Origin: Lachnospiraceae bacterium
GTDB taxonomy: Bacteria; Bacillota; Clostridia; Lachnospirales; Lachnospiraceae
Assembly (NCBI GenBank): GCA_015056765.1
Contig: SVFQ01000014.1
Coordinates: 1 to 64,000 of the forward strand
Length of the DNA: 64,000 nucleotides
Reading direction: 5' to 3'
Shown: positions 41,302-50,091 of the stretch, in pieces
How positions within the stretch are numbered: position 1 is the first letter of the stretch
Layout: every line of letters begins with the position of its first letter
Translations under genes and position numbers: made by a program
Notes under the pieces: generated by a model
What the model was told of the DNA's origin: nothing
What the model saw: only the letters and a program-made list of their open reading frames with translations
The model's database searches: none

Positions 41302-42798
41302 CTAGCCTACATCCCTTGTTGCGAAGCTCATGATCTTCTCCTGTGTGGTTTCTTCTATCATCAGTTCACCGGTCTTACGGCCTTCACACATAACGACGAT
41401 ACGATCACTCATTCTCAGGATTTCTGTCATTTCAGAGGAAATCATGATGATGGATTTACCTTCGCTTGCGAGTTTATTCATCAGTTTGTAAATCTCGTTT
41501 TTTGCACCTACATCAATACCCCTGGTAGGTTCATCGAAAATCAAGATATCGCAGTTTTTGCAAAGCCACTTTGCGATAACTACTTTCTGCTGGTTACCAC
41601 CGGAAAGGTTCACTACCAGCTCATCCACACTAGGTGTCTTTGTGGCCAGTGAGTCTGCCAGTTCTTGTGCTTTCTTTCTCTCTTTTCTCTTATTGATAAA
41701 GATGCCCTTCATGAACTCCGGCAGATTCGCCATGGTGGTATTCTCTGCAATGGTTTTCTGCACCACGATACCGAATCGTTTTCTGTCTTCAGACAGGTAG
41801 CCAATGCCGGCTTTTACTGCATCCTGTGGGCTATGGATATCCACCAGCTGTCCATTGACATAGATTTCACCGCTTTCCTTTGGGTCTGCGCCAAAGATTG
41901 CTCTCGCCGTCTCGGTACGACCTGCACCCATCAGACCGGAGAAGCCTAAAATCTCACCTTTTTTTAGTTCAAAGCTGACATCCTGTACCATTTTGCCTGC
42001 ATTTAAATGTTCTACTTTCAGGACCACCGGTGCATCAGGTGCTACCATACTCTTGGTCTTTGGCTCTTCGTAAATGACACGACCTACCATCATGTTGACG
42101 ATGTCATCTTTTGTACAGTCCTTGGTAATCAGGGTGCCTACATAGGTACCATCTCGCATGACTGTGACACGATCTGTGATGACTTTGATTTCATCCATAC
42201 GGTGTGAGATATATACGATACCTAACTGCTGCTCTCTTAAATCTCTGATGATTTTAAACAAATCCTGAATCTCAGCCTCTGTCAACGCTGCAGTAGGTTC
42301 ATCGAAGACGATGACTTTTGCATCATGGGAGATGGCCTTTGCAATCTCACACATCTGCTGCTTTCCTACTGTCAAGTCACTCATGGTAGCTGAAGGATCA
42401 ATATCAATATTGAGTTTTTGGAAAAGTTTCTTGGACTCTTCCACCATCTTTTTATCATCGATGCTGAATCCTTTTTTAAATTCGCGTCCGATGAAAATAT
42501 TCTGTGCTACGGTCAGATGACCAACCATATTCAGTTCCTGATGTACGATTACGACGCCGGCAGCTTGTGCCTCTCTGGCATTGTGGAATTCCACTTCCTT
42601 GCCTTCATATGTAATCGTACCGGAGTCTTTGGTATAAATACCGGTAAGCACTTTCATCAGTGTGGATTTGCCCGCACCGTTCTCTCCCATGAGTGCGTGT
42701 ACTTCGCCGCGTCTCACATCAAAGCTGACGTGATCCAGCGCATGGACACCGGGAAAGGTCTTATCGATATCTTTCATTTCCAGTATGACTTCACCCAT
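41302..42798 (-). CDS. CUT2-type sugar ABC transporter ATPase (RbsA-like)
   Basis: This 498-residue ATPase has two tandem ABC domains. Domain 1 is complete (G-E-N-G-A-G-K-S-T, L-T-V-G-K-Q-Q-M, V-F-D-E-P-T). Domain 2 has the degenerate A-loop G-L-M-G-A-G-R-T-E typical of RbsA/MglA proteins and the signature L-S-G-G-N-Q-Q-K. The fourth codon (MGEVILEM) was chosen as the start because AAAGGATG lies at proper spacing before it. It powers the two neighbouring permeases. Confidence 0.93.
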   Translation of the reverse strand: MGEVILEMKDIDKTFPGVHALDHVSFDVRRGEVHALMGENGAGKSTLMKVLTGIYTKDSGTITYEGKEVEFHNAREAQAAGVVIVHQELNMVGHLTVAQNIFIGREFKKGFSIDDKKMVEESKKLFQKLNIDIDPSATMSDLTVGKQQMCEIAKAISHDAKVIVFDEPTAALTEAEIQDLFKIIRDLREQQLGIVYISHRMDEIKVITDRVTVMRDGTYVGTLITKDCTKDDIVNMMVGRVIYEEPKTKSMVAPDAPVVLKVEHLNAGKMVQDVSFELKKGEILGFSGLMGAGRTETARAIFGADPKESGEIYVNGQLVDIHSPQDAVKAGIGYLSEDRKRFGIVVQKTIAENTTMANLPEFMKGIFINKRKERKKAQELADSLATKTPSVDELVVNLSGGNQQKVVIAKWLCKNCDILIFDEPTRGIDVGAKNEIYKLMNKLASEGKSIIMISSEMTEILRMSDRIVVMCEGRKTGELMIEETTQEKIMSFATRDVG

Positions 42799-42827
42799 TT
42801 TTCTCATCCTTTCTGCAATCTATCCTG

Positions 42828-43802
42828 CTAGTTCTTTCTGCGTCTTGCCATAACATCTGCATATACAGCAGCGATAACGATAATACCGGTGATAATCAAC
42901 TGGTAGTCCTTGGTAAATCCAAGTGCAAGAATACCTTCCTGCAAAAGAGCAATGATGAATACGCCAATCACAGTACCACCAATGGAAGCAAGTCCACCTG
43001 CCATGGATGTACCACCCATAACACATCCTGCGATAGCCTCGTTGTTGTACTGATCGCCATAACCGGGCTGTACCGTCGTATAAGCACCTACATAGTAGAT
43101 TGCTGCGATACCAACCAGTACGCCGCAGATGACGTATGCAAGCATTTCCCATTTTTTTACATCTACACCGGAAAGTCTTACTGCTTCGCGGTTACTACCA
43201 AGGCTCAACATATATCTGCCGGCTTTGGTATGGTTCAAAAGAACGGAGCAAATAATCGCAATTGCTAAAAAGACGAAAATACCAACCGGAACCTTATCTA
43301 CCTTTACCAGGTATCTAAACCATCCGCCCTTGGCTGCCTGTGGCCAACTTACGGACTGTGTCTTGGTAAATACACTGGCTACACCCTTTGCGATATTCAT
43401 GCTTGCCATGGATACGATAAAAGGCGGTACTTTCTGGTACGCTACCAGGTAGCCGTTAAACATACCAAAGAGCATACCTACAAGTAGGCTGATAATCAGG
43501 CTCACTCCCATCGGTATGCCGTGGCTGGTCAAGCAATAGCCTGAAATCAGCGCACAGCAAAACATAACAGGTCCGATGGAAAAATCAATTCCGCCGGTGG
43601 CGATTACGAATGTAACACCAAGTGATAAAAAGCCAAGGAAGTAGGCGTAATTCAGCGCACTCATAATACGCGGCATTCCGGCAAAATTATCGACCGAGCA
43701 GCATAAAACCACATACATCAGGATTAATACGCCGGTCAAAACGATACGATTAAATCCAAGTTTCTTAATGACTGGATTCTCTTTTATTTTTTTTAATGTC
43801 AT
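42828..43802 (-). CDS. CUT2-type sugar ABC permease (first copy)
   Basis: This 324-residue RbsC-like permease has a G-I-D-F-S-I-G-P-V motif after the second helix and a late G-C-V-M-G-G-T-S-M-A-G-G. The MTLKKIKE start follows GGGAGG. It pairs with the permease encoded after the ATPase. Gaps to its neighbours are below 30 bases. Confidence 0.92.
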   Translation of the reverse strand: MTLKKIKENPVIKKLGFNRIVLTGVLILMYVVLCCSVDNFAGMPRIMSALNYAYFLGFLSLGVTFVIATGGIDFSIGPVMFCCALISGYCLTSHGIPMGVSLIISLLVGMLFGMFNGYLVAYQKVPPFIVSMASMNIAKGVASVFTKTQSVSWPQAAKGGWFRYLVKVDKVPVGIFVFLAIAIICSVLLNHTKAGRYMLSLGSNREAVRLSGVDVKKWEMLAYVICGVLVGIAAIYYVGAYTTVQPGYGDQYNNEAIAGCVMGGTSMAGGLASIGGTVIGVFIIALLQEGILALGFTKDYQLIITGIIVIAAVYADVMARRRKN

Positions 43803-43828
43803 TTGTGTCCTCCCAATACGACCCAGTC

Positions 43829-45157
43829 TTAGCAACACAAAGCGTCGCTGATCATGTAATTTAACTTCGTTGCATAATTGTAGTCTTCCACCAGATGTAC
43901 AACAAAGTCCTCTACCAGTTCCTTCGGTTCTGCGGTAAGAGCCCCATCTCGTACCTTTACATATTGGAGCGGCATATACTGTCTAAGCATTCCCATAGGT
44001 ATTTCTACTTTTCTCATGTTGGAGAAAAGCTTCTCTATGGCTGCCTGCATTTCAGGCTGTGCAAAATAGTATCTGCATCGATCGGAGAAACTGTATTTTC
44101 TCTTAAACGCTAAGTCCTTTTCCGAGCCATGATAGTGTTTCTGCCAATTTTCCGGATGCTTTAGCATAGTTTCTTCCATCACTTCGATGAAATGCGCCTG
44201 CTCTTCTTCCGGTACCAAAGCCTTCTCCATCATGGAAAGAGCGAAAAGTCCTTCTCTTAATGAGAATGTCAGAGCCGGTCCAACTTTTAAAATCGCGATG
44301 CCATCCTCTACCATTTCCTTCAGGCGTTGCGGCGGCTGATAGTCTGTGGAATGACCTTCCAGCACGATTCCCGTGTGCTTCTTCATGGCCTCCGTCAATC
44401 TGGTAGCGTTAGCTCGATTGTAGTGGAACACATCTGCATCACCGAACTCTACACCGGGCTGTACTACGATGCCGATGATATTATCAAAGGCATTGCTAAG
44501 CCCTCTTTTTTCAAACTGTTCTTTGTATACTTCCAGCGTTTTCTCTACAGCTTCCGGCTTTGTCACACTGATGGAATCTTCTTCCTCCTGCGCACCACCC
44601 GGAATTGGTACTTCACTGCCGATGATGAAAGCAGGTCTTGCCTCCTCAGGATTTCCTTTCAAAAGTTCCTGATACGCTTCTTCACAAGCTTCATAGAGGA
44701 TTGCGCCTCTTCGTGCAATGGTCTCATCGGTAAGCGGCTGGTCTTTGGGATCATCTGCCACTCGCATGCTGGTGTCTAGATGGATTTTTTTAAATCCTGC
44801 CAGAACAAAAAGCTTTACCAGATCGATAGACTTTTTCATCGCTTCTTCTTCCGGCTCGTTTTGCCAGGTGAGTGGTCCTAAGTGGTCTCCTCCAAGAATG
44901 ATTTTTTCCCTTGGAAATCCCACTTCATCTGCAATCTTATACACAAAGTCTCTATAATCAGCCGGCTTCATCCCCGTATATCCGCCAAACTGATTGACCT
45001 GATTGGCTGTGGCTTCAATCAGCACATAGTCATCAAATCGGATTGCCTGCTTCAAACATGCTTCGATTACCAAATCAGAAGCGGTACAAAAGGAAGGGAT
45101 ACCTGCGTATCGCATTCCTTTTTTTCGTTTCGCAAGCATTTCTCTCATTGCGTCCAT
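43829..45157 (-). CDS. KbaZ/GatZ-like tagatose-bisphosphate aldolase partner or tagatose-6-phosphate epimerase
   Basis: This 442-residue protein belongs to the GatZ/KbaZ family. In E. coli these are non-catalytic partners that stabilise the KbaY/GatY aldolase; in Agrobacterium a homologue is a D-tagatose-6-phosphate 4-epimerase. Family stretches are V-L-I-E-A-T-A-N-Q-V-N-Q-F-G-G-Y-T-G-M, G-G-D-H-L-G-P and K-I-H-L-D-T-S-M. A KbaY-like aldolase is encoded 8 kb away on the other strand, so either role is possible. It follows the aldo/keto reductase. Confidence 0.87.
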   Translation of the reverse strand: MDAMREMLAKRKKGMRYAGIPSFCTASDLVIEACLKQAIRFDDYVLIEATANQVNQFGGYTGMKPADYRDFVYKIADEVGFPREKIILGGDHLGPLTWQNEPEEEAMKKSIDLVKLFVLAGFKKIHLDTSMRVADDPKDQPLTDETIARRGAILYEACEEAYQELLKGNPEEARPAFIIGSEVPIPGGAQEEEDSISVTKPEAVEKTLEVYKEQFEKRGLSNAFDNIIGIVVQPGVEFGDADVFHYNRANATRLTEAMKKHTGIVLEGHSTDYQPPQRLKEMVEDGIAILKVGPALTFSLREGLFALSMMEKALVPEEEQAHFIEVMEETMLKHPENWQKHYHGSEKDLAFKRKYSFSDRCRYYFAQPEMQAAIEKLFSNMRKVEIPMGMLRQYMPLQYVKVRDGALTAEPKELVEDFVVHLVEDYNYATKLNYMISDALCC

Positions 45158-45190
45158 TTTTATACCCCTCTATCTGTCTAACCCTAGCTG

Positions 45191-46207
45191 CTATTTTGCA
45201 TCAGGACAGTCTACGATAAAGCCGTCTTCATCCCAGAGAGCATGCCAATCGTCTGCGCCTTCCCAAAGGAATACCTGGCCTTTTACCAGACGGTTGTTCT
45301 TCTCTAATGTTGCGAGTTTCTTCATTTCTTCCTCTGTAAGAGGCTCTGTGATGGTGGACTCTAAGTTGCTTGTATATTCCATCTCGTGAATGGAGAAAGG
45401 AATCGGAATCTGTCCTCTCTGAACAGCCCATTTCAGACATACAATTGCAGGGTGGCAATTATGAGCCTGTGCAATTTCTTTCATTTCAGGAAGCTGCATA
45501 TCTGCAATGTCCGTAGCTTCCATATCTCTTTCCGGTCTCTGCGGAGAACCCAGTGGCATAAAGCCAATTGGCTGGATATCATGTGCTACCAGGTAGTCAA
45601 AGAGTTTCTGTTGCTGGAAGCAAGGATGTAATTCCATTTCGCAAGCTACCGGTTTGATTTCGAATTTATCCATGACAGCTTCCAATTTTGGAATGGTCAT
45701 GTTGGAAATACCGATGTGACGAATCAGACCTTTCTTTACCAGTTCTTCGCACTGTCTGTAGGTATCCATAAACTCTGCTACAGAGAATGGCTTGGAATCC
45801 GGGTTTCTGGAATCTACCGTGCAGTGTGGTGCATGATAGTTCGGGAAAGGCCAGTGAATAAAGAACAAATCGATGTAATCGCACTGTAAGTCTTCGATGG
45901 ACTTACGGCAGGATTTCTCTACCTCACGATGCATATCATTCCAAACCTTGGTCATGATATACATGTCTTTTCTTTCTACTACACCTTCATCAAAAGCTTC
46001 TTTAAATACCTTACCGATCAGGTCCTCATTGCCATAGCAAGCTGCACAGTCAAACATTCTGTATCCTGCTCTGATTGCGCCTGCAACTGCATTGCTTACC
46101 TCTTCTGCTGTGAATCTGTCGGAACCAAATGTACCCATACCGATGCATGGCACCTTATCGCCATTGTAGAGGGTAATCTGTGGAACCTTTTTTGCATCTA
46201 CTGCCAT
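45191..46207 (-). CDS. Aldo/keto reductase
   Basis: This NADPH-dependent (beta/alpha)8 reductase of 338 residues shows the catalytic tetrad: aspartate and tyrosine in F-D-C-A-A-C-Y-G-N-E, lysine in I-M-T-K-V-W-N, and histidine in F-I-H-W-P. In this operon a natural substrate is L-lactaldehyde, the product of fuculose-1-phosphate cleavage, reduced to 1,2-propanediol; a sugar aldehyde is the alternative. The start MAVDAKK follows GGAGGAG. Confidence 0.88.
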   Translation of the reverse strand: MAVDAKKVPQITLYNGDKVPCIGMGTFGSDRFTAEEVSNAVAGAIRAGYRMFDCAACYGNEDLIGKVFKEAFDEGVVERKDMYIMTKVWNDMHREVEKSCRKSIEDLQCDYIDLFFIHWPFPNYHAPHCTVDSRNPDSKPFSVAEFMDTYRQCEELVKKGLIRHIGISNMTIPKLEAVMDKFEIKPVACEMELHPCFQQQKLFDYLVAHDIQPIGFMPLGSPQRPERDMEATDIADMQLPEMKEIAQAHNCHPAIVCLKWAVQRGQIPIPFSIHEMEYTSNLESTITEPLTEEEMKKLATLEKNNRLVKGQVFLWEGADDWHALWDEDGFIVDCPDAK

Positions 46208-46227
46208 TTTTCTCTCCTCCATACCTT

Positions 46228-47277
46228 TTATTTTTCGCTATCAATTAGAATCTTTCCTTTTACTGTGCCCGGTGTCTTAAATAGTTCAAATGCAGAAGCG
46301 ATTTCAGACAGCGGAATCTTTTTGAAAATAAAGGAATCATCAAATTTTAGTTTTCCGTTTTTGAAGTAATAAGCGGTCAAATCCCACTCATCTCCCGGGA
46401 ATGGTGCGGAATAACTCATCCAGGAACCTGTCAGGATAAACTCTTTGCGGTTCATGTTTTCCCATTCCGGAACGGTAAAGCTGATTTCTCTTGTGGGGGT
46501 ACCGATAAAGCATACCTGCGCTTTATTGGCTGCCAGCTCAAATGCCATCTTCATGGTGATGGTGTTGCCGGCGGTTTCGTATACATAGTCGAAACCTTTG
46601 CCATCTGTGATTTCTTTTACTTTTTCCATGTATCCCTCTTTGGAAGAGTTGATACCGTAATCACAGCCCAGTCTCTTACCCAGTTCCAATCTTTCATCCA
46701 GGATGTCGAAAATGGTTACGCTCTTTGCACCGAATATTTTGGCCCACTGTGCTGTCATCATACCGATGGTGCCGCCACCGAGGATTGCAACGTTCTTGCC
46801 ACCCTTGTAGTCCACTCTGCGAAGTCCGTGAAGTGCTACCGTAGCAGGCTCGAAGAAGGCTCCTTTTTCGAAGCTTACTTCATCATCAAACTTCACGGCG
46901 TTCTTTTCAGGAACTGCCACATACTCTGCGAAGCTACCAAATTCTCTGGAACCAATGAAGCTATAATGTTTGCAAAGGCTGTAGTTACCTTTCTGGCAAT
47001 CCGGGCATTTCATACAAGGTACCAGTGGAACACCTGCAACCCTGTCGCCTACCTTTAAGCTTGTGACGCCTTCGCCCACTTCCTCTACGGTGCCGGAAAA
47101 CTCATGTCCTAGCACGTTAGGATAATAATGGCAAGCATCTCCATTTACCCTTGGGATATCCGATCCGCAAATACCCGTGTATTTCACCTTGATGAGAACC
47201 TTCCCGGGTCCTGCTATGGGCTTTTCGATTTCTTCGTAGCGAATGTCATTCTTCGCATGTACAACTCCTGCTTTCAT
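46228..47277 (-). CDS. Zinc-dependent polyol(-phosphate) dehydrogenase, GatD-like
   Basis: This 349-residue medium-chain dehydrogenase matches E. coli galactitol-1-phosphate 5-dehydrogenase over long conserved stretches I recall: Y-Y-P-x2-L-G-H-E-F-S-G, V-P-L-V-P-C, F-I-G-S-R, and G-S-W-M-x-Y-S-x-P. The structural-zinc cysteines (P-C-M-K-C-P-D-C ... L-C) and catalytic-zinc cysteine, histidine and glutamate are present, with G-G-G-T-I-G for NAD. It would yield tagatose-6-phosphate or tagatose. The ATG after GAGGAG was preferred to a GTG two codons earlier. Confidence 0.87.
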   Translation of the reverse strand: MKAGVVHAKNDIRYEEIEKPIAGPGKVLIKVKYTGICGSDIPRVNGDACHYYPNVLGHEFSGTVEEVGEGVTSLKVGDRVAGVPLVPCMKCPDCQKGNYSLCKHYSFIGSREFGSFAEYVAVPEKNAVKFDDEVSFEKGAFFEPATVALHGLRRVDYKGGKNVAILGGGTIGMMTAQWAKIFGAKSVTIFDILDERLELGKRLGCDYGINSSKEGYMEKVKEITDGKGFDYVYETAGNTITMKMAFELAANKAQVCFIGTPTREISFTVPEWENMNRKEFILTGSWMSYSAPFPGDEWDLTAYYFKNGKLKFDDSFIFKKIPLSEIASAFELFKTPGTVKGKILIDSEK

Positions 47278-47293
47278 GTTCACTCCTCTTTTC

Positions 47294-48775
47294 CTATTTC
47301 TTAAATAATTCTTTCAAGCTTTCGTACAAGGCCAGATACAGTTCCATCACTTTTTGATAGCGTTCATGATTTTCCATATTTGGCTCATGCACTCTCGTAA
47401 TGTGGATGGTGGATTCTACCGCTTCCTTGTAGTCCTGATAGATACCGCAGCCTACCCCTGCCAAAAGCGCTGCCCCCAATGTGGTGGCTGTATCGCTTGC
47501 GGGTACCTGGACTTTTTTCCCTGTGACATCAGCCTTAATCTGTGTCCATAGGAGGGAATTGGCGGAGCCACCCATAGCATTCAAACTATCGATGACCACG
47601 CCCGTTTCCTCCGCTGTCAGGAGATTATGTTGTAGAGAAAGTGCTACGCCTTCAAGCAGCGCACGGACCATATGCCCCCTTGTTTTGTCAAATGATAGTC
47701 CGTAGAACACTCCCTTAGCATCCGGGTCCCAAATGGGGGATCTTTCTCCGGCCATGTAGGGTAAAAATACAACGCCGTCAGATCCTGCCGTTATCTTTTC
47801 CGCTTCTTTCGTCAAATCATCAAAGCTTAAGTCTTTTCCAAATTCCTGTTTAAACCACTTCAGTGTGCCGCCGCCTCCTACGGTACCGCCTTGTAAGAGC
47901 CATTTTTTCGGAACCACATGTGGACTGAGAATCAGTTTCTTATGAGCCAAAGCATGATCTGTGCAGATGCTCATACCCCCTGCCTGTCCGCCTTGTTCCT
48001 GTGTCTGTCCTACTTCATATACGCCGGCACCTAAAGTACCACATGCAGCATCTAAACCACCTGCCACTACCGGTATGCCGGTAGGTAATCCTGTAAGCTT
48101 TGCCGCTTCTTCTGTGACAGTCCCCACCACTTCATCGCACTGATACAGCGGCGGTACTAAATCAACGGATAAACCAAGTTCTTTGGCTAATTGTTCATCA
48201 TAGGTGAGTTTTTCCATGTCAAAGAAGTGGATACCGTATCCCTGGCTTAGATCCTGACTCACTTTACCTGTCAGCTTCATGACCACGAAGCTATTAGATT
48301 GCAGGAACAGTTTCGTCTTCTGAAAGACTTCCGGCCTGTTTTCTTTGAACCACAGCATCTTTGGTGTGGTGTAACTAGGCAGAAAATCATTTCCGGCCAC
48401 CTCGAAGATTCGATCTGCTAGAGCTAAACGTTTCACTCTATCGCAAATGTCTCTTGCTCTGGTATCCATCCAGATGGGGGTGCGATCAAGCACCTTCCCG
48501 TTTTCGTCGATAGGAATTGCGGACCAGCTCTGTCCATCTACCCCAATGCCTGCAATGTCATTTTTGTCAAAGGCCTGTGCAACCAGTATCTCTCTGATTG
48601 CATCCACGATAGCCTGCCACCATTCTTCCGGATCTTGTTCTGCCCATCCCTTGTTTGGATAGTACACTTGATAGGGTTTATTGGCCTGTGCTACCACATT
48701 TCCTTTGGTATCAAAAACAGCTACTTTACATGCCGACGTGCCGATGTCAATTCCCATTAAGAGTTGTTTTTTCAT
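47294..48775 (-). CDS. xylB: FGGY family kinase, xylulokinase-like
   Basis: This carbohydrate kinase of 493 residues has the features of XylB: D-I-G-T-S-A-C-K near the start, W-A-E-Q-D-P-E-E-W-W, G-I-G-V-D-G-Q-S-W, and M-A-G-E-R-S-P-I-W-D-P. The substrate in this operon is open: D-tagatose, another ketose, or a polyol, because the next gene is GatD-like and no xylose isomerase is present. The start MKKQLLMG follows GGGG. It heads the long operon, with promoter and LacI operator just upstream. Confidence 0.85.
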   Translation of the reverse strand: MKKQLLMGIDIGTSACKVAVFDTKGNVVAQANKPYQVYYPNKGWAEQDPEEWWQAIVDAIREILVAQAFDKNDIAGIGVDGQSWSAIPIDENGKVLDRTPIWMDTRARDICDRVKRLALADRIFEVAGNDFLPSYTTPKMLWFKENRPEVFQKTKLFLQSNSFVVMKLTGKVSQDLSQGYGIHFFDMEKLTYDEQLAKELGLSVDLVPPLYQCDEVVGTVTEEAAKLTGLPTGIPVVAGGLDAACGTLGAGVYEVGQTQEQGGQAGGMSICTDHALAHKKLILSPHVVPKKWLLQGGTVGGGGTLKWFKQEFGKDLSFDDLTKEAEKITAGSDGVVFLPYMAGERSPIWDPDAKGVFYGLSFDKTRGHMVRALLEGVALSLQHNLLTAEETGVVIDSLNAMGGSANSLLWTQIKADVTGKKVQVPASDTATTLGAALLAGVGCGIYQDYKEAVESTIHITRVHEPNMENHERYQKVMELYLALYESLKELFKK

Positions 48776-48790
48776 ATTTTCCCCACATAT

Positions 48791-48808
48791 GAGCGAAACG
48801 TTTCGCTC
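48791..48808. promoter_or_regulatory. LacI-family operator before xylB
   Basis: Perfect 18-bp palindrome GAGCGAAACGTTTCGCTC between promoter and xylB start, with the central CG typical of LacI-family sites. The adjacent lacI gene is the likely source of the repressor. Confidence 0.85.
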
Positions 48809-48849
48809 TACCCTCAAATAAATAGGACCGTAGTCCCTTATCTATTGTC

Positions 48850-48878
48850 AATATAGCCTCATTGATGTCTATCGTCAA
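48850..48878 (-). promoter_or_regulatory. Promoter of the xylB-led operon
   Basis: TTGACG and TATATT on the minus strand with a 17-base spacer. The expected transcript starts about 35 bases before the LacI operator, so binding there would block elongation or initiation. Confidence 0.65.
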
Positions 48879-48948
48879 TACATTTTTTGTATGAACGAAC
48901 CGTTTTGTCATAAATTCCCAAAATGAGGCTATCATTTTCTGTCAATTC

Positions 48949-49947
48949 TTACAAAGTTTTTATGGAGTTCCCTTTGTGCAGCGTCGTACCAAGTGCAATC
49001 TCCATAGGCCCTTCCTGGCTTTCCGTCTCAATTCTATGAAGAAGCAGCTCCACTGCCTTTTCTCCCATAGCCTGCATAGGCTGTTCCACCATGTACATCT
49101 GTGGCTGCATCACGTGGAAGAAAAGCTGATCGTCAAATCCCAGCAAAGAGAAATCATCCGGAGATTTATATCCGGATTCACTGATGGCCAGCATAGCCCC
49201 CAGGGTAATCTCATAATTACTCATAAATACCGCAGTAGGCCTGTCCTTTAGTGTCAAAAGCTTTTTCATCCCATTGTACCCGCTGGTGATGGAATGGGTT
49301 CCTCTCACCTGATAGTCCATAGGCACTTCCAAGCCGGCATCTCGCATGGCCTCCATAAAGCCATTAAAACGCTCCCGACCTGTGTATTCCCGTTCAGAGG
49401 CAATGACTGCGATTTTTTTATGATTTCTCTGAATGAGTTCCTGCATAGCATTGTAAGTAGACTTGCGATTGTCGATTCGAACGCAGTCGTACTGTACGTC
49501 TGCCAAAGCTCTATCCAGTAAAACCACCGGGATTCCCGCATTTGTCACAGGTTTTAAAAAGTTCCCCTTGGAAGCCACCGGCAGCACAATGATGCCATCT
49601 ACTTTCTTGCTGATCAGATACTTGACGTTTTTCTTTTCGATTTCCTCATCATCACAGGAATCCACAATGAGCATGCCATACCCTTTTTTACGAAGAGCAG
49701 CACCTACATGGTGCAGAATCATGCCGGAGAAAGGGCTGGAAATACTGAAGACCAGAATTCCCACCGTTTTTGTTTTATTGGTCACAAGACCTCTTGCCAA
49801 TTCATTGACCTGATAATGCAGTTCCTCTATGGCTTTTTCTATTTTTACACGGTTCTCCGGCAACACATTTCCGCCGTTTAGGTACTTGGAAATGGTTGCC
49901 AAAGATAAACCTGTGTATTCTTTGATATCTCTAATCGTGGATGGCAT
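48949..49947 (-). CDS. LacI family transcriptional repressor
   Basis: This 332-residue regulator has a typical N-terminal helix-turn-helix (I-R-D-I-K-E-Y-T-G-L-S-L-A-T-I-S-K-Y-L-N) and hinge, then a sugar-binding two-lobed domain (G-I-L-V-F-S-I-S-S-P-F, V-V-L-L-D-R, F-D-D-Q-L). The ligand should be a sugar or sugar phosphate of this island. The MPSTIRD start follows GAGAGG. CGAAACGTTTCG palindromes are found before this gene and before xylB, pointing to autoregulation and control of the operon. Confidence 0.92.
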   Translation of the reverse strand: MPSTIRDIKEYTGLSLATISKYLNGGNVLPENRVKIEKAIEELHYQVNELARGLVTNKTKTVGILVFSISSPFSGMILHHVGAALRKKGYGMLIVDSCDDEEIEKKNVKYLISKKVDGIIVLPVASKGNFLKPVTNAGIPVVLLDRALADVQYDCVRIDNRKSTYNAMQELIQRNHKKIAVIASEREYTGRERFNGFMEAMRDAGLEVPMDYQVRGTHSITSGYNGMKKLLTLKDRPTAVFMSNYEITLGAMLAISESGYKSPDDFSLLGFDDQLFFHVMQPQMYMVEQPMQAMGEKAVELLLHRIETESQEGPMEIALGTTLHKGNSIKTL

Positions 49948-49986
49948 AGATGTTCCTCTCTTCGCTTTCCCGGTGCTATCCACCGC

Positions 49987-50006
49987 AAAGCGAAACGTTT
50001 CGTTTT
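49987..50006. promoter_or_regulatory. LacI-family operator before lacI
   Basis: Core CGAAACGTTTCG (49991-50002), identical to the core before xylB, flanked by AAAG and TTTT. It lies in the gap between fucI and lacI, fitting negative autoregulation. Confidence 0.8.
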
Positions 50007-50091
50007 ATCCATCATATACCATCTGTAGACCTACTGTCTACCGGATTTGTTCAAAATGTTAACGCATTGTATGCCTAAAATCGCTAAGTAA

